NCBI RefSeq assembly: GCF_001027285.1
Contig: NZ_CP011509.1
Coordinates: forward strand, 9,076,501 to 9,140,500
Length of the DNA stretch: 64,000 bases
From: Archangium gephyra
Lineage (GTDB): Bacteria; Myxococcota; Myxococcia; Myxococcales; Myxococcaceae
Direction of reading: 5' to 3'
Of the stretch, positions 44,456 through 53,250 are shown piece after piece. A program made the translations under genes and the position numbers. The notes beneath the pieces are model-generated. The model saw only the letters and a program-made list of their open reading frames with translations. It was not told the origin of the DNA and made no database searches. How positions within the stretch are numbered: position 1 is the stretch's first letter; each line of letters opens with the position of its first letter.

Positions 44456-46756
44456 ATGGATATCTGGAAGTGGGTGTACGAAGCCGAAGCCGAAGCACGC
44501 CGCCTGGGGAACGTCCGCCTCGCCGAGCTCATCGACCGGCTGCCCACCGTCGTCACCGAGGACGCCCACACGCAGGTGGACGCACTCTTCCCCGAGGCGC
44601 TCGCGCTCGCCCGCCAGGCGAAGAGCCCGTGGCTGGAGGTCTTCTTCCGGCACTGGAACCTGCAGAGCCGCATCTTCCACCGCTCCGAGCCGGGGGAGTG
44701 GCTCTCCGAGTCCATCTCGCTCCTGGAGTTCGCCCACCGCGAGGAGACGCGCGAGTGCCCCCAGAGCGTCTGCACCACTCAGGACGTGGCCGGTTGCTAT
44801 GGGCGCGCGGACGGCCCGGGCTGGGCCTCGGAGCGCAAGGCGGTCGTCCTCGAGACACTCGGGCGCATCGACCCCAGCTGGCCGTGCTTCACGTGTCTCT
44901 CCACCGAGTACTTCCTGGGCCTGATGGACGAGGAGCGCCACGAGGAGGCGCTCGCGTGGCTCGAGAAGCAGGAGGCGGCCCTGGTGGCCGCTGGACAGGC
45001 GCACAAACGCAAGTACCTCCTGGGCGAGCGCGCCGACGTGCTCCTGGCCCTGGGCCGGTTGCCGGAGGCACTCGCGGCGGCGGAGGAGTGTGAGGAGAGC
45101 ACTCCGTCGGACCACACCCGCCTGGAGGCGCGCATCCTTCAAGCGCGGGTGCTCGCGCGCATGGGGCGCACCTCCGAGGCCCTCGAACTGCTGCCCTCCC
45201 TGTCCGCGGTGCGCGCCACGCCCAGCCACTACGGTCACTGGGCGGACGCGCTCGTGCAGCTGAGGAAGGCGGGGGCCGTCGGCAACGACGCGAACCTGGA
45301 GCGCACGCTGCTGGAGCTCGCCGGGCGGCTCGCGAGCACGGGGGCCATCCGTGGTGCGGTCCGCCTCGAGGTGCAGCGTGCCGAGGCCGCCCTGGAGCGA
45401 GGCCAGCCCCAGTCCGCCCTGCACGCGTGCGCGAGGCTCGAGGCGCTCGTCCCCCGCCTGCGCAAGCCCCTGGGCGCGGACGAGACGCTGCGCCGTCTGC
45501 GGGCGCGGGCGGAGGCCCTCGCGTCCGAGCGCCCGCCCGAGCCGCCGGAGTCAGCCGCGGCACTGCTCGACAAGGCGGAGGAGGCCCCCGAGGACGTGCT
45601 CCAGCTGCTCGACGTCGCGAGGACGCGCTGGCCCGGGGAGCGGGCGACGCTCGTGCGCGCCCAGGCGAAGGCGCTGGAGCGGCTGGGCCGCGGCGAGGAG
45701 GCGGAGGTGGCGCTGCGCTCGCTGCTGGACGCGGACGCGCACCCCACGCCCGACGTCGTGCACGAGCTCGGCATGAACCTGCTCGAGCGGAGGCGCTTCA
45801 CGGAGCTGCACGCTCTCGTCGACTCGGTTCTGGCCGCGTCCAGCGACACGCCCCTGCGCGTGGAGGCGTACCGGCTGCGGGCCCGGGCCGCGCTCGAGTC
45901 GGGCGAGAAGGCCGCGGCCAAGGCGCCCATGCGCGCGATGCTGGAGCTCGACCCGGAGCTGAGAGGGACCACCCTGATGCTCGCGGCGGTGGAGCGCGAC
46001 ACGGGCGAGCGGGAACAGGCCCTGGCGCGGCTGGACGCGGCCGTGGCCCGCTGGCCGGAGCCCGGGCCGCACGACTGGGACCGGGTGCTCGTGGCCACCC
46101 TGCTCGGGCGCTGGGACGTGGTGCGTGCTTCCGCTGAACGGCTGGGCTTCAAGCTGTCCGGGGAGCCGGGCCCGGTGGAGGAGGAGTGGGAGGCGTGCCG
46201 GCTGCGCTACACCGAGCCGGACGGCACCTTCACGGAGGTATGGGCGCGGCGCACCGGCCCCGTCACCGCGCGCGTGGTCTCCATCGCCATGCCCGATGCC
46301 GCCCAGCACGTGGGGGACGTCGTGGCCTTCGACGCCACGCCGCTCAACGAGGGCCCCGCCGAGGGACAGGAGGAGGAGCACTCCTGGCTGTACCCCGTCG
46401 TGGAGGTGCTCCGTCCGGGCAGGTACAGCGTCTTCGCGCTGGACGGCGTGGGTCCGGGCGATGAGGTCATCGAGCGGATGTACGAGACGCTGACGGCGTG
46501 CGGGGCGCGGCTGTCGGTGCGCACCTCGGAGACGTACCAGTTGATGACGCCGGACGGTGAGGAGGTGCCCGGCTTCTACGCGCTGCTGGCCGTGCCGCCG
46601 GAGGTGGAGCTGGGTGAGGTGGAGGCGGGCCTGCGCCGGTGCGCGGAGGGGCTGCCGCATCCACTGCTGTGGCCCACGCTGCTGGAGAAGCTGGGGCGGG
46701 AGCAGGAGGCGCAGGCGCAGCGCGCGGTGGCGGAGGAGTGGGAGATCTCGCTGTGA
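44456..46756 (+). CDS. Large TPR-repeat protein, partner of the HSP90-like ATPase
   Basis: 766 residues, cytoplasmic. Residues ~1-560 are helical hairpins with TPR-like spacing (ALAWLEKQEAALVAAGQAHK, ADVLLALGRLPEALAAAEEC, ARVLARMGRTSEALELL). The last ~190 residues are different and beta-rich (WEACRLRYTEPDGTFTEVWA, VEVLRPGRYSVFALDGVGPG). This C-terminal part is not recognised and may bind a client or modify it. Being co-transcribed with an HSP90-family gene, it invites comparison with eukaryotic TPR co-chaperones, though the usual MEEVD docking tail is missing from the ATPase. Confidence 0.82.
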   Translation: MDIWKWVYEAEAEARRLGNVRLAELIDRLPTVVTEDAHTQVDALFPEALALARQAKSPWLEVFFRHWNLQSRIFHRSEPGEWLSESISLLEFAHREETRECPQSVCTTQDVAGCYGRADGPGWASERKAVVLETLGRIDPSWPCFTCLSTEYFLGLMDEERHEEALAWLEKQEAALVAAGQAHKRKYLLGERADVLLALGRLPEALAAAEECEESTPSDHTRLEARILQARVLARMGRTSEALELLPSLSAVRATPSHYGHWADALVQLRKAGAVGNDANLERTLLELAGRLASTGAIRGAVRLEVQRAEAALERGQPQSALHACARLEALVPRLRKPLGADETLRRLRARAEALASERPPEPPESAAALLDKAEEAPEDVLQLLDVARTRWPGERATLVRAQAKALERLGRGEEAEVALRSLLDADAHPTPDVVHELGMNLLERRRFTELHALVDSVLAASSDTPLRVEAYRLRARAALESGEKAAAKAPMRAMLELDPELRGTTLMLAAVERDTGEREQALARLDAAVARWPEPGPHDWDRVLVATLLGRWDVVRASAERLGFKLSGEPGPVEEEWEACRLRYTEPDGTFTEVWARRTGPVTARVVSIAMPDAAQHVGDVVAFDATPLNEGPAEGQEEEHSWLYPVVEVLRPGRYSVFALDGVGPGDEVIERMYETLTACGARLSVRTSETYQLMTPDGEEVPGFYALLAVPPEVELGEVEAGLRRCAEGLPHPLLWPTLLEKLGREQEAQAQRAVAEEWEISL

Positions 46757-46810
46757 CGAGGACGCGGCTGCGCGTCTGGATGTCCAGCCGCTGAAGGTGG
46801 CATCCAGGGC

Positions 46811-47356
46811 TCAAAAGGGCATGTCGGTTGTCTCGACGACGAGCTCTCCACGGTTGATGCTGGCGGCGAGCTTCTGCGCCAGCTTCTGCTGCTGGGTAGC
46901 TGTCATTTCAGCGAACAACCCGCGCAACGTAGCAACCTGCGCATCTCCCCAACGTCCTGCGCGAAGGGCATCCTCGATCAAACGCTGCCCGCGCTCCTGT
47001 GCGGCGAGGCTTGTGGGCGATACCCCTTCATGGACAATGGCAGGCGGAGTGGCTTTCGACGATTCGGAATTCACCATGGACGTGGTGAGCTCCTCACGGA
47101 GGATTCTCCTGAACTCCGCGTTCGAGGACGCAACGTCCAGGGCCGCCGCGGTCGTGCCTCCCTGGCATCGCACCTGTGATTGGAGTGTGCTCAGTTGAGC
47201 GGAAAGAGACTCGATTCGAGCACTCAAATCCTCGAACGCCTGCGCTGATGACTCCGAGGCGCGCGCAGGGGAACTCATGACCAGTGATGTGCCATGGCCC
47301 AGCGCCCATCCCGTAACGAGCGTGAAGGGAATCCACAACTTGAGGGACGAAGTCAT
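46811..47356 (-). CDS. Exported or membrane-anchored coiled-coil protein, unknown
   Basis: 181 residues; ATG at 47356 with AAGGAG 8 bases upstream. An N-terminal hydrophobic helix (LWIPFTLVTGWALGHGTSLV) acts as signal or anchor. A short coiled coil follows (EDLSARIESLSAQLSTLQSQ) and then helical segments, with EMTATQQQKLAQKLAASINR near the end. It is the second of two small minus-strand genes. GC is slightly below neighbours. No family recognised. Confidence 0.65.
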   Translation of the reverse strand: MTSSLKLWIPFTLVTGWALGHGTSLVMSSPARASESSAQAFEDLSARIESLSAQLSTLQSQVRCQGGTTAAALDVASSNAEFRRILREELTTSMVNSESSKATPPAIVHEGVSPTSLAAQERGQRLIEDALRAGRWGDAQVATLRGLFAEMTATQQQKLAQKLAASINRGELVVETTDMPF

Positions 47357-47446
47357 CGGGAAGCGCTCCTTGATGCGAAACGCTGACGCCGGGCAACAGA
47401 CCCGGCGCATGCACGAACTGACGCTTTCGGTTGGTTTGGAACCGGC

Positions 47447-47854
47447 TCAGACTTCCTTCGGCTTGTATCGCGAGTCGGGACGAACGCTCAGGCCAATGCA
47501 GGAGCCCTGTGCATCCCAACTGAACGCGATATGCGCATCCGAAGTCACTGCATCCATCACCTGGACGATTTCAGGCTCCGCCGAGGAGCAAGTAACGGTG
47601 ACATTGCTGGAATTGCGCGCCGAACACCACACCGCTCGAGAAGAGCCTGCAGTGGCACTCACGGTACAACCAATATACTGAAGGGTGTCCGAGCTACCCC
47701 TGACAGTCCCCATCGTTCCCGAGGCAGTACCATTGTCGCCCGAAAACACGATGGAGACTCCCGAGCCACCCTTGGCACCTGCCCACGCGGCAGTGCTCAA
47801 ATTCATCGCTGCCATCAGAGCAACAAGGGCTGGAATTCTCGTGTATCGACTCAT
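47447..47854 (-). CDS. Small secreted protein, unknown
   Basis: 135 residues from MSRYTRIPALVALMAAMNLS, a signal peptide ending near AWA. The mature part has Gly/Ser-rich strands (GSGVSIVFSGDNGTASG) and four Cys (IGCTV, VWCSA, VTCSS, GSCIG) that could form two disulphides. GGGAG about 9 bases upstream supports the ATG at 47854. Probably co-transcribed with the coiled-coil gene 90 bp downstream. Function unknown. Upstream, 47855-48151 holds nothing I can identify. Confidence 0.65.
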   Translation of the reverse strand: MSRYTRIPALVALMAAMNLSTAAWAGAKGGSGVSIVFSGDNGTASGTMGTVRGSSDTLQYIGCTVSATAGSSRAVWCSARNSSNVTVTCSSAEPEIVQVMDAVTSDAHIAFSWDAQGSCIGLSVRPDSRYKPKEV

Positions 47855-48151
47855 GAGCATCATCTCCCAAGAAGGGGACGCCGGTTTTCCAGAGTGGAAG
47901 ACCAGGCACCTCTGGATACAAACACACAGGTCCCGAAAAACAGTCTCAGGCGCCTGTGACTGGGAGTGTGGCAAATGAGCTGGAACGAATCAAGAACTGT
48001 CATTGATTGACCCAGCACTCGACTCGCGGGCGATGCGCATGCGTGAGAAACAGTGGGTTCGCCCTGTTTGCGTGGACCGCAAACCTTGTCAATTCTTGAG
48101 AATGCAGAACCTTCTCCGCTAAATCCGGACGAAGTGCGGTACCTGCGGGCG

Positions 48152-48487
48152 CTACCCCCCGAGCCGGTGCTCGATGCGAATCAAGCGAACACCCCGGGGG
48201 GTGTGCATCAGCGTGTCCCACCAGTTCGCGCCCTCATACCAGTAGCGGATCTGCACACCGGCCACGCGCTTCTCCCGGAGCGCCAGCTCGGCCTCGGGAA
48301 GCGGGACGGACTTCTCGGAGGCCATCAACGCGGCGCTGCCCTTGAGCAACACCTCGTCCACCACGGCACAGCGCTGGATGTCCCGAAACAACTGCTCCAG
48401 GGTCTCCGGGCCGAGGATCGCGTCCTGCAACCGCGGGAGCGCGGCGTTCTCGGCGGAGACATTCGTGAGGCGGATACCTGTCGTCAT
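48152..48487 (-). CDS. Small Nap-operon protein of unknown function
   Basis: 111 residues beginning MTTGIRLTNVSAENAALPRL; contains RDIQRCAVVDEVLLKGSAAL and ends IRYWYEGANWWDTLMHTPRG followed by VRLIRIEHRLGG. It has no signal peptide or metal motif. Its ATG overlaps the ferredoxin stop (ATGA), so it is the fifth and last gene of the nap operon. It may serve maturation or regulation of the reductase. Not a known Nap subunit to my knowledge. Confidence 0.75.
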   Translation of the reverse strand: MTTGIRLTNVSAENAALPRLQDAILGPETLEQLFRDIQRCAVVDEVLLKGSAALMASEKSVPLPEAELALREKRVAGVQIRYWYEGANWWDTLMHTPRGVRLIRIEHRLGG

Positions 48488-48966
48488 GGACCTGGGGCCT
48501 GCTGGCGGGGAGGAAGGAACTCGAGGGCGTTGAGCGGAGCCGGGCACGCCTGGACGCAGAGGCCACAGCCGTTGCACCGTGACTCCACGACGCTCGGACG
48601 GCCCGACTCGATGGCGATGGCCCCCTCGACGGGGCAGCGCTCGGAACAGGTACCGCAGAACGAGCCCTGCCATGCGAGGCAGAGCTGGGGACGCACCCGC
48701 ACGGTCATCCCGGCCACAGGCACTCCCATTCGGCGGGTGCTCTCTTGCGGAACGGCGAGCCCCTCGCGCAAGGAGAACACCGGCAGCTCCCGGCCGGTCA
48801 CCTCACCCGAGCGGGCACGGGAGGAATAGAACGCCTCGAGCGAGAAGCCGGGCTCGGGCGTGGCGGGAGCGGACACGGGAGCCGGTGCAGCCGGAGGACG
48901 GGGCTGCGCCTCGTGCCGGCGCAACCCGAGGAACGCACGGCGGCTGAGGGTGCTCTGGGAGCTCAT
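48484..48966 (-). CDS. 4Fe-4S ferredoxin of the nap operon (NapF/NapG-like)
   Basis: 160 residues. A twin-Arg segment (STLSRRAFLGLRR) at the N-terminus suggests Tat export or NapF-type handling. The C-terminal half binds two [4Fe-4S] clusters: CLAWQGSFCGTCSERCP and CNGCGLCVQACP. NapF has three to four such motifs, so this is a reduced form. It overlaps napB upstream and the 111-residue gene downstream, each by ATGA. It probably helps electron transfer to, or cluster insertion into, NapA. Confidence 0.8.
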   Translation of the reverse strand: MSSQSTLSRRAFLGLRRHEAQPRPPAAPAPVSAPATPEPGFSLEAFYSSRARSGEVTGRELPVFSLREGLAVPQESTRRMGVPVAGMTVRVRPQLCLAWQGSFCGTCSERCPVEGAIAIESGRPSVVESRCNGCGLCVQACPAPLNALEFLPPRQQAPGP

Positions 48967-49751
48967 GGCCGCGCCTCCAAGGCCAGACCGGGCCCCCCTG
49001 CCCCATTGACGCGCTGGTCGAGCCGCGCCGAGGAGCCATGGCACTGCTGGCAGTTCTGCCGCTCGGGGTGCGAGGTGCGCAGCCCGAGGAGGCCGCGCGG
49101 GCCGTGGCAGCTCGCGCAATCGTCCCGCATGAGCGTCGGGTGGGGCATGGTCGGCGGAGCCCCTGGCCACGCCCGCTCGCCCTTTCCAGCCGAGGCCAAA
49201 CCGACGAAGCGATTGCCCGGACCCTCCTTGTACTGAGCCAACGGACGAGGCGACTCCCCCACCACGTGGCACTGCGTGCAGCTCTGGTACGGCGGATGGC
49301 TGATCTTCGGAGCCACCCGGTTGCCCAGCTTCATGCCCTCGCCATGGCAGGCCAGACAGCCGGGGACTTCGCGCTGGTCGATCTCATGCGGAATGGTCGG
49401 CGGCGCCCCGTCATAGGCCCGGTGGTCCTGTCGTTGCGCCACGGCCCGTGCGCGCTGCTCGGCGGTAGCCACCGGCAGGGGCTTCACCGGGAACGGCTCT
49501 TCCGCCAGCGCGTCGATGGCTCCCTCGTACATGCGCGCATTGGCCCCCCGCCGCTGCTCGCGCAGCTCGCTGTAGCTCGGAGCACGCTCGGCCCGTTGCG
49601 CATGGGGATCCGAGGCAACCGGCCTCTCCGGCATCTCCGGCGCGCGGAGGCCGGCGAAGTAACCGGTGGCCGCGAGCGCCACCGCCACGGCGGCGCCCAC
49701 CTGAAGCCAGCGCGCGCCGAGCCCGCTGCCCTGTCCACCCTCGGGGCTCAT
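48963..49751 (-). CDS. napB: NapB-like cytochrome c with duplicated di-haem module (four haems)
   Basis: 262 residues. N-terminal membrane anchor or uncleaved signal at ~16-34. NapB normally has two CxxCH haem sites. Here are four: CLACH (132-136), CTQCH (158-162), CASCH (212-216) and CQQCH (234-238). The second pair repeats the layout of the first, including PP(T)IPH / PPTMPH lead-ins and a SHP before the second haem. It therefore looks like an internal duplication of the NapB fold. Function: electron transfer to NapA in the periplasm. Starts overlapping napA (ATGA). Confidence 0.85.
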   Translation of the reverse strand: MSPEGGQGSGLGARWLQVGAAVAVALAATGYFAGLRAPEMPERPVASDPHAQRAERAPSYSELREQRRGANARMYEGAIDALAEEPFPVKPLPVATAEQRARAVAQRQDHRAYDGAPPTIPHEIDQREVPGCLACHGEGMKLGNRVAPKISHPPYQSCTQCHVVGESPRPLAQYKEGPGNRFVGLASAGKGERAWPGAPPTMPHPTLMRDDCASCHGPRGLLGLRTSHPERQNCQQCHGSSARLDQRVNGAGGPGLALEARP

Positions 49752-52168
49752 CCCTGCTTCTCCGCGACGAGCTCACGCCGTCGCACACGTGCCGCGCACT
49801 TCTTGTAATCGGGCTGCTTGGAGAACGGGTCATGCTCGTCGAGGGTGAGCCAGTTGATGAGCAGCCGCTCGTCGAAGAATGGGACGAAGAGCGAGCCCTC
49901 CGGCGGCTCACCCCGGCCGCCAATCCACACGGGCAGGTCCAACTTCCCGCGCCGCGTCTCCACCGTCACCTGGTCCCCGTTGCCCACTCCGAGCCGCCGC
50001 GCATCCGCGCGGTTCATCTCCACATAGGCCTGGGGCATGGCGCGCTGGAGCTGAGGAATCCGCATGGTCATCGTGCCCGAGTGCCAGTGCTCGATGACAC
50101 GGCCGGTGCACAGCCAGAAGGGGAACTCGGCGTCGGGGGACTCGGGAGGAGGCTCGTAGGGGCTGAACCAGATCTGCGCCCGGTCATCGTGCGTGGTCGA
50201 GTGGTAGAACTGGATGTCGCGCCCCTTCTTCACATAGGGGTCATCGAAGCCAGCGAAGCGGAAGCGCGTCTCGCGCCAGCTGCCGTCCGGCTGCTGCACC
50301 ACGGGCCAGCGCAGGCCGCGCGCCTTCACGTACTCCTGATAGGGCGCCAGGTCCTTGTGCTTGATGCGGGTCGTCTTCCGGTACTCCTCGAAGAGGTGCT
50401 CATCCACGTTGACGTCGTAGTAGTGGGCGAAGTCCCAGAGGGGCACGGGCTTGCCGTCCTTGCCCTTCACCTCGAAGAGGAAGCGGCCGTCCTTGTCCTT
50501 CATCCCCTCGAAGCCAAGCTCGAGGAGCCGGTGGGCCACGGCGATGAGTTGCCAGGCGTCATCACGGGCCTGACCGGGAGGCTTCACCATCTTGAACCAC
50601 TGCTGGGTGCGGCGCTCGGAGTTGCCCACCATGCCGTTCTTCTCCACCCACATGGCCGAGGGAAGGATGAGGTCCGCGATGCGCGCGGTGGCCGAGGGAT
50701 AGACATCCGAGACGATGAGGAACTTGTCGGCGAGCTTGCGGCTGGGGTCCACCAGCTTGTGGGTGTTGGGCAGCGTCTGGGCGGGGTTGGTGACCTGGAC
50801 CCAGATGGTGTGGATGTCCCCGCCCTGCTCGGTGGGCGTGGAGAAGCGCTTCCACATCTCCAGGGTGTGGTAGCCGGGCTTGTCGTGGAGGCGGCCCTTG
50901 GGGACGTTCCAGATCTCCTCCATCTGGGCGCGGTGCTCGGCCTTGGCCACCACGCGTCCGCCGGGGAGTGCATGGGCGAGCGTGCCCACCTCGCGCACGG
51001 TGCCGCACGCGGAGGGCTGGCCGGTGAGACTGGTGGGCGCGTCTCCTGGCTTGCCGAAGTGCCCGCTGAGCAGGTGGAGCCCGTGGACCAGGTTGTTGAT
51101 GGCCGTGCCCCGGGTGTGCTGGTTCATCCCCATGCACCACAGGCTGGTGATGCGCACGTCGCGCCGGCCGAACAGGTCCGCGAGCATCCGCAGGTCCTTC
51201 GCCGGAACGCCCGAGAGCTCCTCCACCTTCTCCGGGGTGTAGGGCTCGAGCAGCTCGCGGTACTCCTCGAAGGTGATGGCCTTGCCCTCGAGCGCCGCGG
51301 GCTCGCTGGGGGCGCGGAAGGCACAGTTGGCCTCGACGAAGGCCTTGTCGTAGGTGCCGTTCTCCACCAGCAGGTGGGCGATGCCACACGCGATGGCCAG
51401 GTCCGTGTTCGGCTTGAAGCGCAGCGAGTGGTCGCAGAAACCGCTGGTGCGTGTCTTGCGCGTGCCGATGTCGATGAGCGTCACCTTCTCCCCGCGCGAG
51501 CGGCGGTCGATGACACGCGAGAAGAGGACCGGGTGCATCTCGGCGGGGTTGTTGCCCCACATGATGAGCACGTCGCAGGCATCGAGGTCGTCGTAGCAAC
51601 CGGCGGGCTCGTCCACGCCGTAGGTGGCGAGGAAGCCCGTCACCGCCGAGGCCATGCACAGCCGCGCGTTGGCATCCAGCTGGTTGGAGCCCAGGCCGCC
51701 CTTGACGAACTTCGAGGCGGCATAGCCCTCGGGGATGGTCCACTGGCCGCTGCCGTAGAGGCCGAAGCCCTTGGGGTCCTTCAGCACACGGCGGGCGACG
51801 ATGTCGATCGCCTCCTCCCAGGAGATGGGCACGTGCGTGTCGCCCTTCTTGAGGAGCGGCGTGGTGAGCCGGTCGCTCCCATAGAGGGCGAGCCCCACGT
51901 GGTAGCCCTTCACGCACAGCAGGCCCTTGTTCACCGGCGCCTGCTGATCCCCCGCGATGGCCACCACCTTGCCGTTCTGCACGCCCACCTGCACGTGACA
52001 GCCGGTGCCGCAAAAACGGCAGGGGGCCTTGTTCCACTGCACGCCCTGTCCAGCGGGAGCAGCGGCTGGCGGAGTTCCGGCAGCCTTGTCCTGGCCATAC
52101 GCGAGGCGGCTCGCGGCCAGCGTCGCCGCCGTCATGGCCGTGCCCTTGAGGAAGTCCCGGCGATCCAT
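49748..52168 (-). CDS. napA: Periplasmic nitrate reductase catalytic subunit NapA
   Basis: 806 residues. A Tat signal (RRDFLKGT) is followed by the [4Fe-4S] ligands Cys50, Cys53, Cys57 and Cys85 (PCRFCGTGC; LLCVKG), and the molybdenum ligand Cys171 (ANARLCMASAV). The Mo-bisMGD domains run to the end. It reduces nitrate to nitrite in the periplasm with electrons from NapB. Length fits the family (~800-830). It follows napD by 2 bp and overlaps napB. NapC, the usual quinol-oxidising cytochrome, is absent from the operon; the divergent operon may replace it. Confidence 0.92.
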   Translation of the reverse strand: MDRRDFLKGTAMTAATLAASRLAYGQDKAAGTPPAAAPAGQGVQWNKAPCRFCGTGCHVQVGVQNGKVVAIAGDQQAPVNKGLLCVKGYHVGLALYGSDRLTTPLLKKGDTHVPISWEEAIDIVARRVLKDPKGFGLYGSGQWTIPEGYAASKFVKGGLGSNQLDANARLCMASAVTGFLATYGVDEPAGCYDDLDACDVLIMWGNNPAEMHPVLFSRVIDRRSRGEKVTLIDIGTRKTRTSGFCDHSLRFKPNTDLAIACGIAHLLVENGTYDKAFVEANCAFRAPSEPAALEGKAITFEEYRELLEPYTPEKVEELSGVPAKDLRMLADLFGRRDVRITSLWCMGMNQHTRGTAINNLVHGLHLLSGHFGKPGDAPTSLTGQPSACGTVREVGTLAHALPGGRVVAKAEHRAQMEEIWNVPKGRLHDKPGYHTLEMWKRFSTPTEQGGDIHTIWVQVTNPAQTLPNTHKLVDPSRKLADKFLIVSDVYPSATARIADLILPSAMWVEKNGMVGNSERRTQQWFKMVKPPGQARDDAWQLIAVAHRLLELGFEGMKDKDGRFLFEVKGKDGKPVPLWDFAHYYDVNVDEHLFEEYRKTTRIKHKDLAPYQEYVKARGLRWPVVQQPDGSWRETRFRFAGFDDPYVKKGRDIQFYHSTTHDDRAQIWFSPYEPPPESPDAEFPFWLCTGRVIEHWHSGTMTMRIPQLQRAMPQAYVEMNRADARRLGVGNGDQVTVETRRGKLDLPVWIGGRGEPPEGSLFVPFFDERLLINWLTLDEHDPFSKQPDYKKCAARVRRRELVAEKQG

Positions 52169-52170
52169 GG

Positions 52171-52416
52171 TCAGCGCTCCTCCTCGGAGAAATCCACCAT
52201 CACGACGTCCACGAAGCTCACTCCCGGGAGGTCCCTCAAGGACTCGGCGAGCGCCTCCCCTTCGGGAAGGCTGCCGGTCTCCGTCACCACCGGCAGCCAG
52301 CGCTCCTCCAGGGGGGGCCCCAGGGTGATGCGCGGATCGCGAGCGACTTCACGAAGCACGCTCGCCCTCAGTTCGGGAGAAGCGTCGAGGGTGAGTACCA
52401 GGCTGCTGATGGGCAT
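52171..52416 (-). CDS. napD: NapD, chaperone for NapA maturation
   Basis: 81 residues starting MPISSLVLTLDASPELRASV, a ferredoxin-like fold typical of NapD, which binds the Tat signal of NapA and holds back export until the cofactor is in. GGAG just upstream supports the ATG at 52416. First gene of the minus-strand nap operon, 2 bp before napA. Confidence 0.85.
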   Translation of the reverse strand: MPISSLVLTLDASPELRASVLREVARDPRITLGPPLEERWLPVVTETGSLPEGEALAESLRDLPGVSFVDVVMVDFSEEER

Positions 52417-52598
52417 ACAGGCTCCGTCCATTCGGGCAGGACCCCCAGGAGCAAGAGGCGGACCACCCGGGCGCGCGAGGGGCGACGGCGGAGGCGACGC
52501 AAAGCCTGCGCCCAAATCTGTTTTTCTGATGCAGGTTTTTCGCGCTCGAGCGGGCAGCTCGGCACCTCTTCACGGCGGGCGCACAGGGAAGAGCCGTG

Positions 52599-52615
52599 CT
52601 GGCACGGACACTGCT
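52599..52615 (+). promoter_or_regulatory. Candidate sigma-54 promoter of the cytochrome c/ferredoxin/NrfD operon
   Basis: CTGGCACGGACACTGCT matches TGGCACG-N4-YTGCW almost perfectly, the best such site in the window. The predicted start near 52625 argues against the GTG at 52630 as initiator and for the ATG at 52654. No FNR-type box was seen in this divergent region. Confidence 0.5.
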
Positions 52616-52653
52616 TTGCGCAAGCCTCCGTGGAGAACCCTCTCGACAGATGG

Positions 52654-53250
52654 ATGCGCCCGGCCCTGGCCGCCGTGCTGCTCGCGTTCGGCGGCTGCGG
52701 GAAGGATCAGCCCGCTCGCTTCCAACCGCCCCCGGGGGCGCCCACCGGCAAGGAGACGCTCCACCAGCCGGCGAAGCTCACCTCCGTGGAGAGCGGCCAG
52801 ACGGACGCACTGGGCCGGCCGCTTCGCGTGTCGTGCGAGAGCTGCCACTCGCTGCGTGAGACGAAGCCCATGCCCTCGCGGCCCGAGGAGCTGAAGGAGT
52901 TCCACCAGGGCCTCCAGTTCCGCCATGGCGAGCTCGCCTGCACCTCCTGCCACCAGGCCAACCAGCCGCGCACGCTGCACCTGGCCACGGGCGAGCCGCT
53001 GCCGATGCCGGAGGCGGTGACGCTGTGCGCGCAGTGCCACGGGCCGCAGTACCGCGACTTCAAGGCGGGGGCGCACGGCGGCATGACGGGCTACTGGGAT
53101 CTGTCGAGGGGAGACCGCACGCGGAACCACTGCGTGAGCTGCCACGATCCGCACTCGCCGAAATACGCGGGCGGGCATCCGGTGATGCCTCCGCGCCACC
53201 CGTCCACCCAGGGCGAGCCGGACAACAAGGAGGCCCGAGGCCATGAGTGA
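52654..53250 (+). CDS. Tetra-haem cytochrome c lipoprotein
   Basis: About 198 residues from ATG 52654 (MRPALAAVLLAFGGC, a tidy lipoprotein signal with the lipobox Cys); a GTG at 52630 is also in frame. Four haem-binding sites are visible: CESCH, CTSCH, CAQCH and CVSCH, each with spare His residues for bis-His ligation. It resembles the DsrJ/NrfB-type small multihaem cytochromes. Its end overlaps the ferredoxin gene by 8 bases. As part of a cytochrome/ferredoxin/NrfD operon divergent from nap, it probably carries electrons to the periplasmic NapAB. Confidence 0.82.
   Translation: MRPALAAVLLAFGGCGKDQPARFQPPPGAPTGKETLHQPAKLTSVESGQTDALGRPLRVSCESCHSLRETKPMPSRPEELKEFHQGLQFRHGELACTSCHQANQPRTLHLATGEPLPMPEAVTLCAQCHGPQYRDFKAGAHGGMTGYWDLSRGDRTRNHCVSCHDPHSPKYAGGHPVMPPRHPSTQGEPDNKEARGHE

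Noticed and set aside
47855-48151. Coding signal or regulatory RNA in the 297-bp gap
   Set aside because: No frame with protein-like composition and no convincing stem-loop or promoter was seen.
49832-52894. 1020-codon plus-strand frame opposite napA
   Set aside because: Shadow of napA; no motif and the composition of a complement frame.
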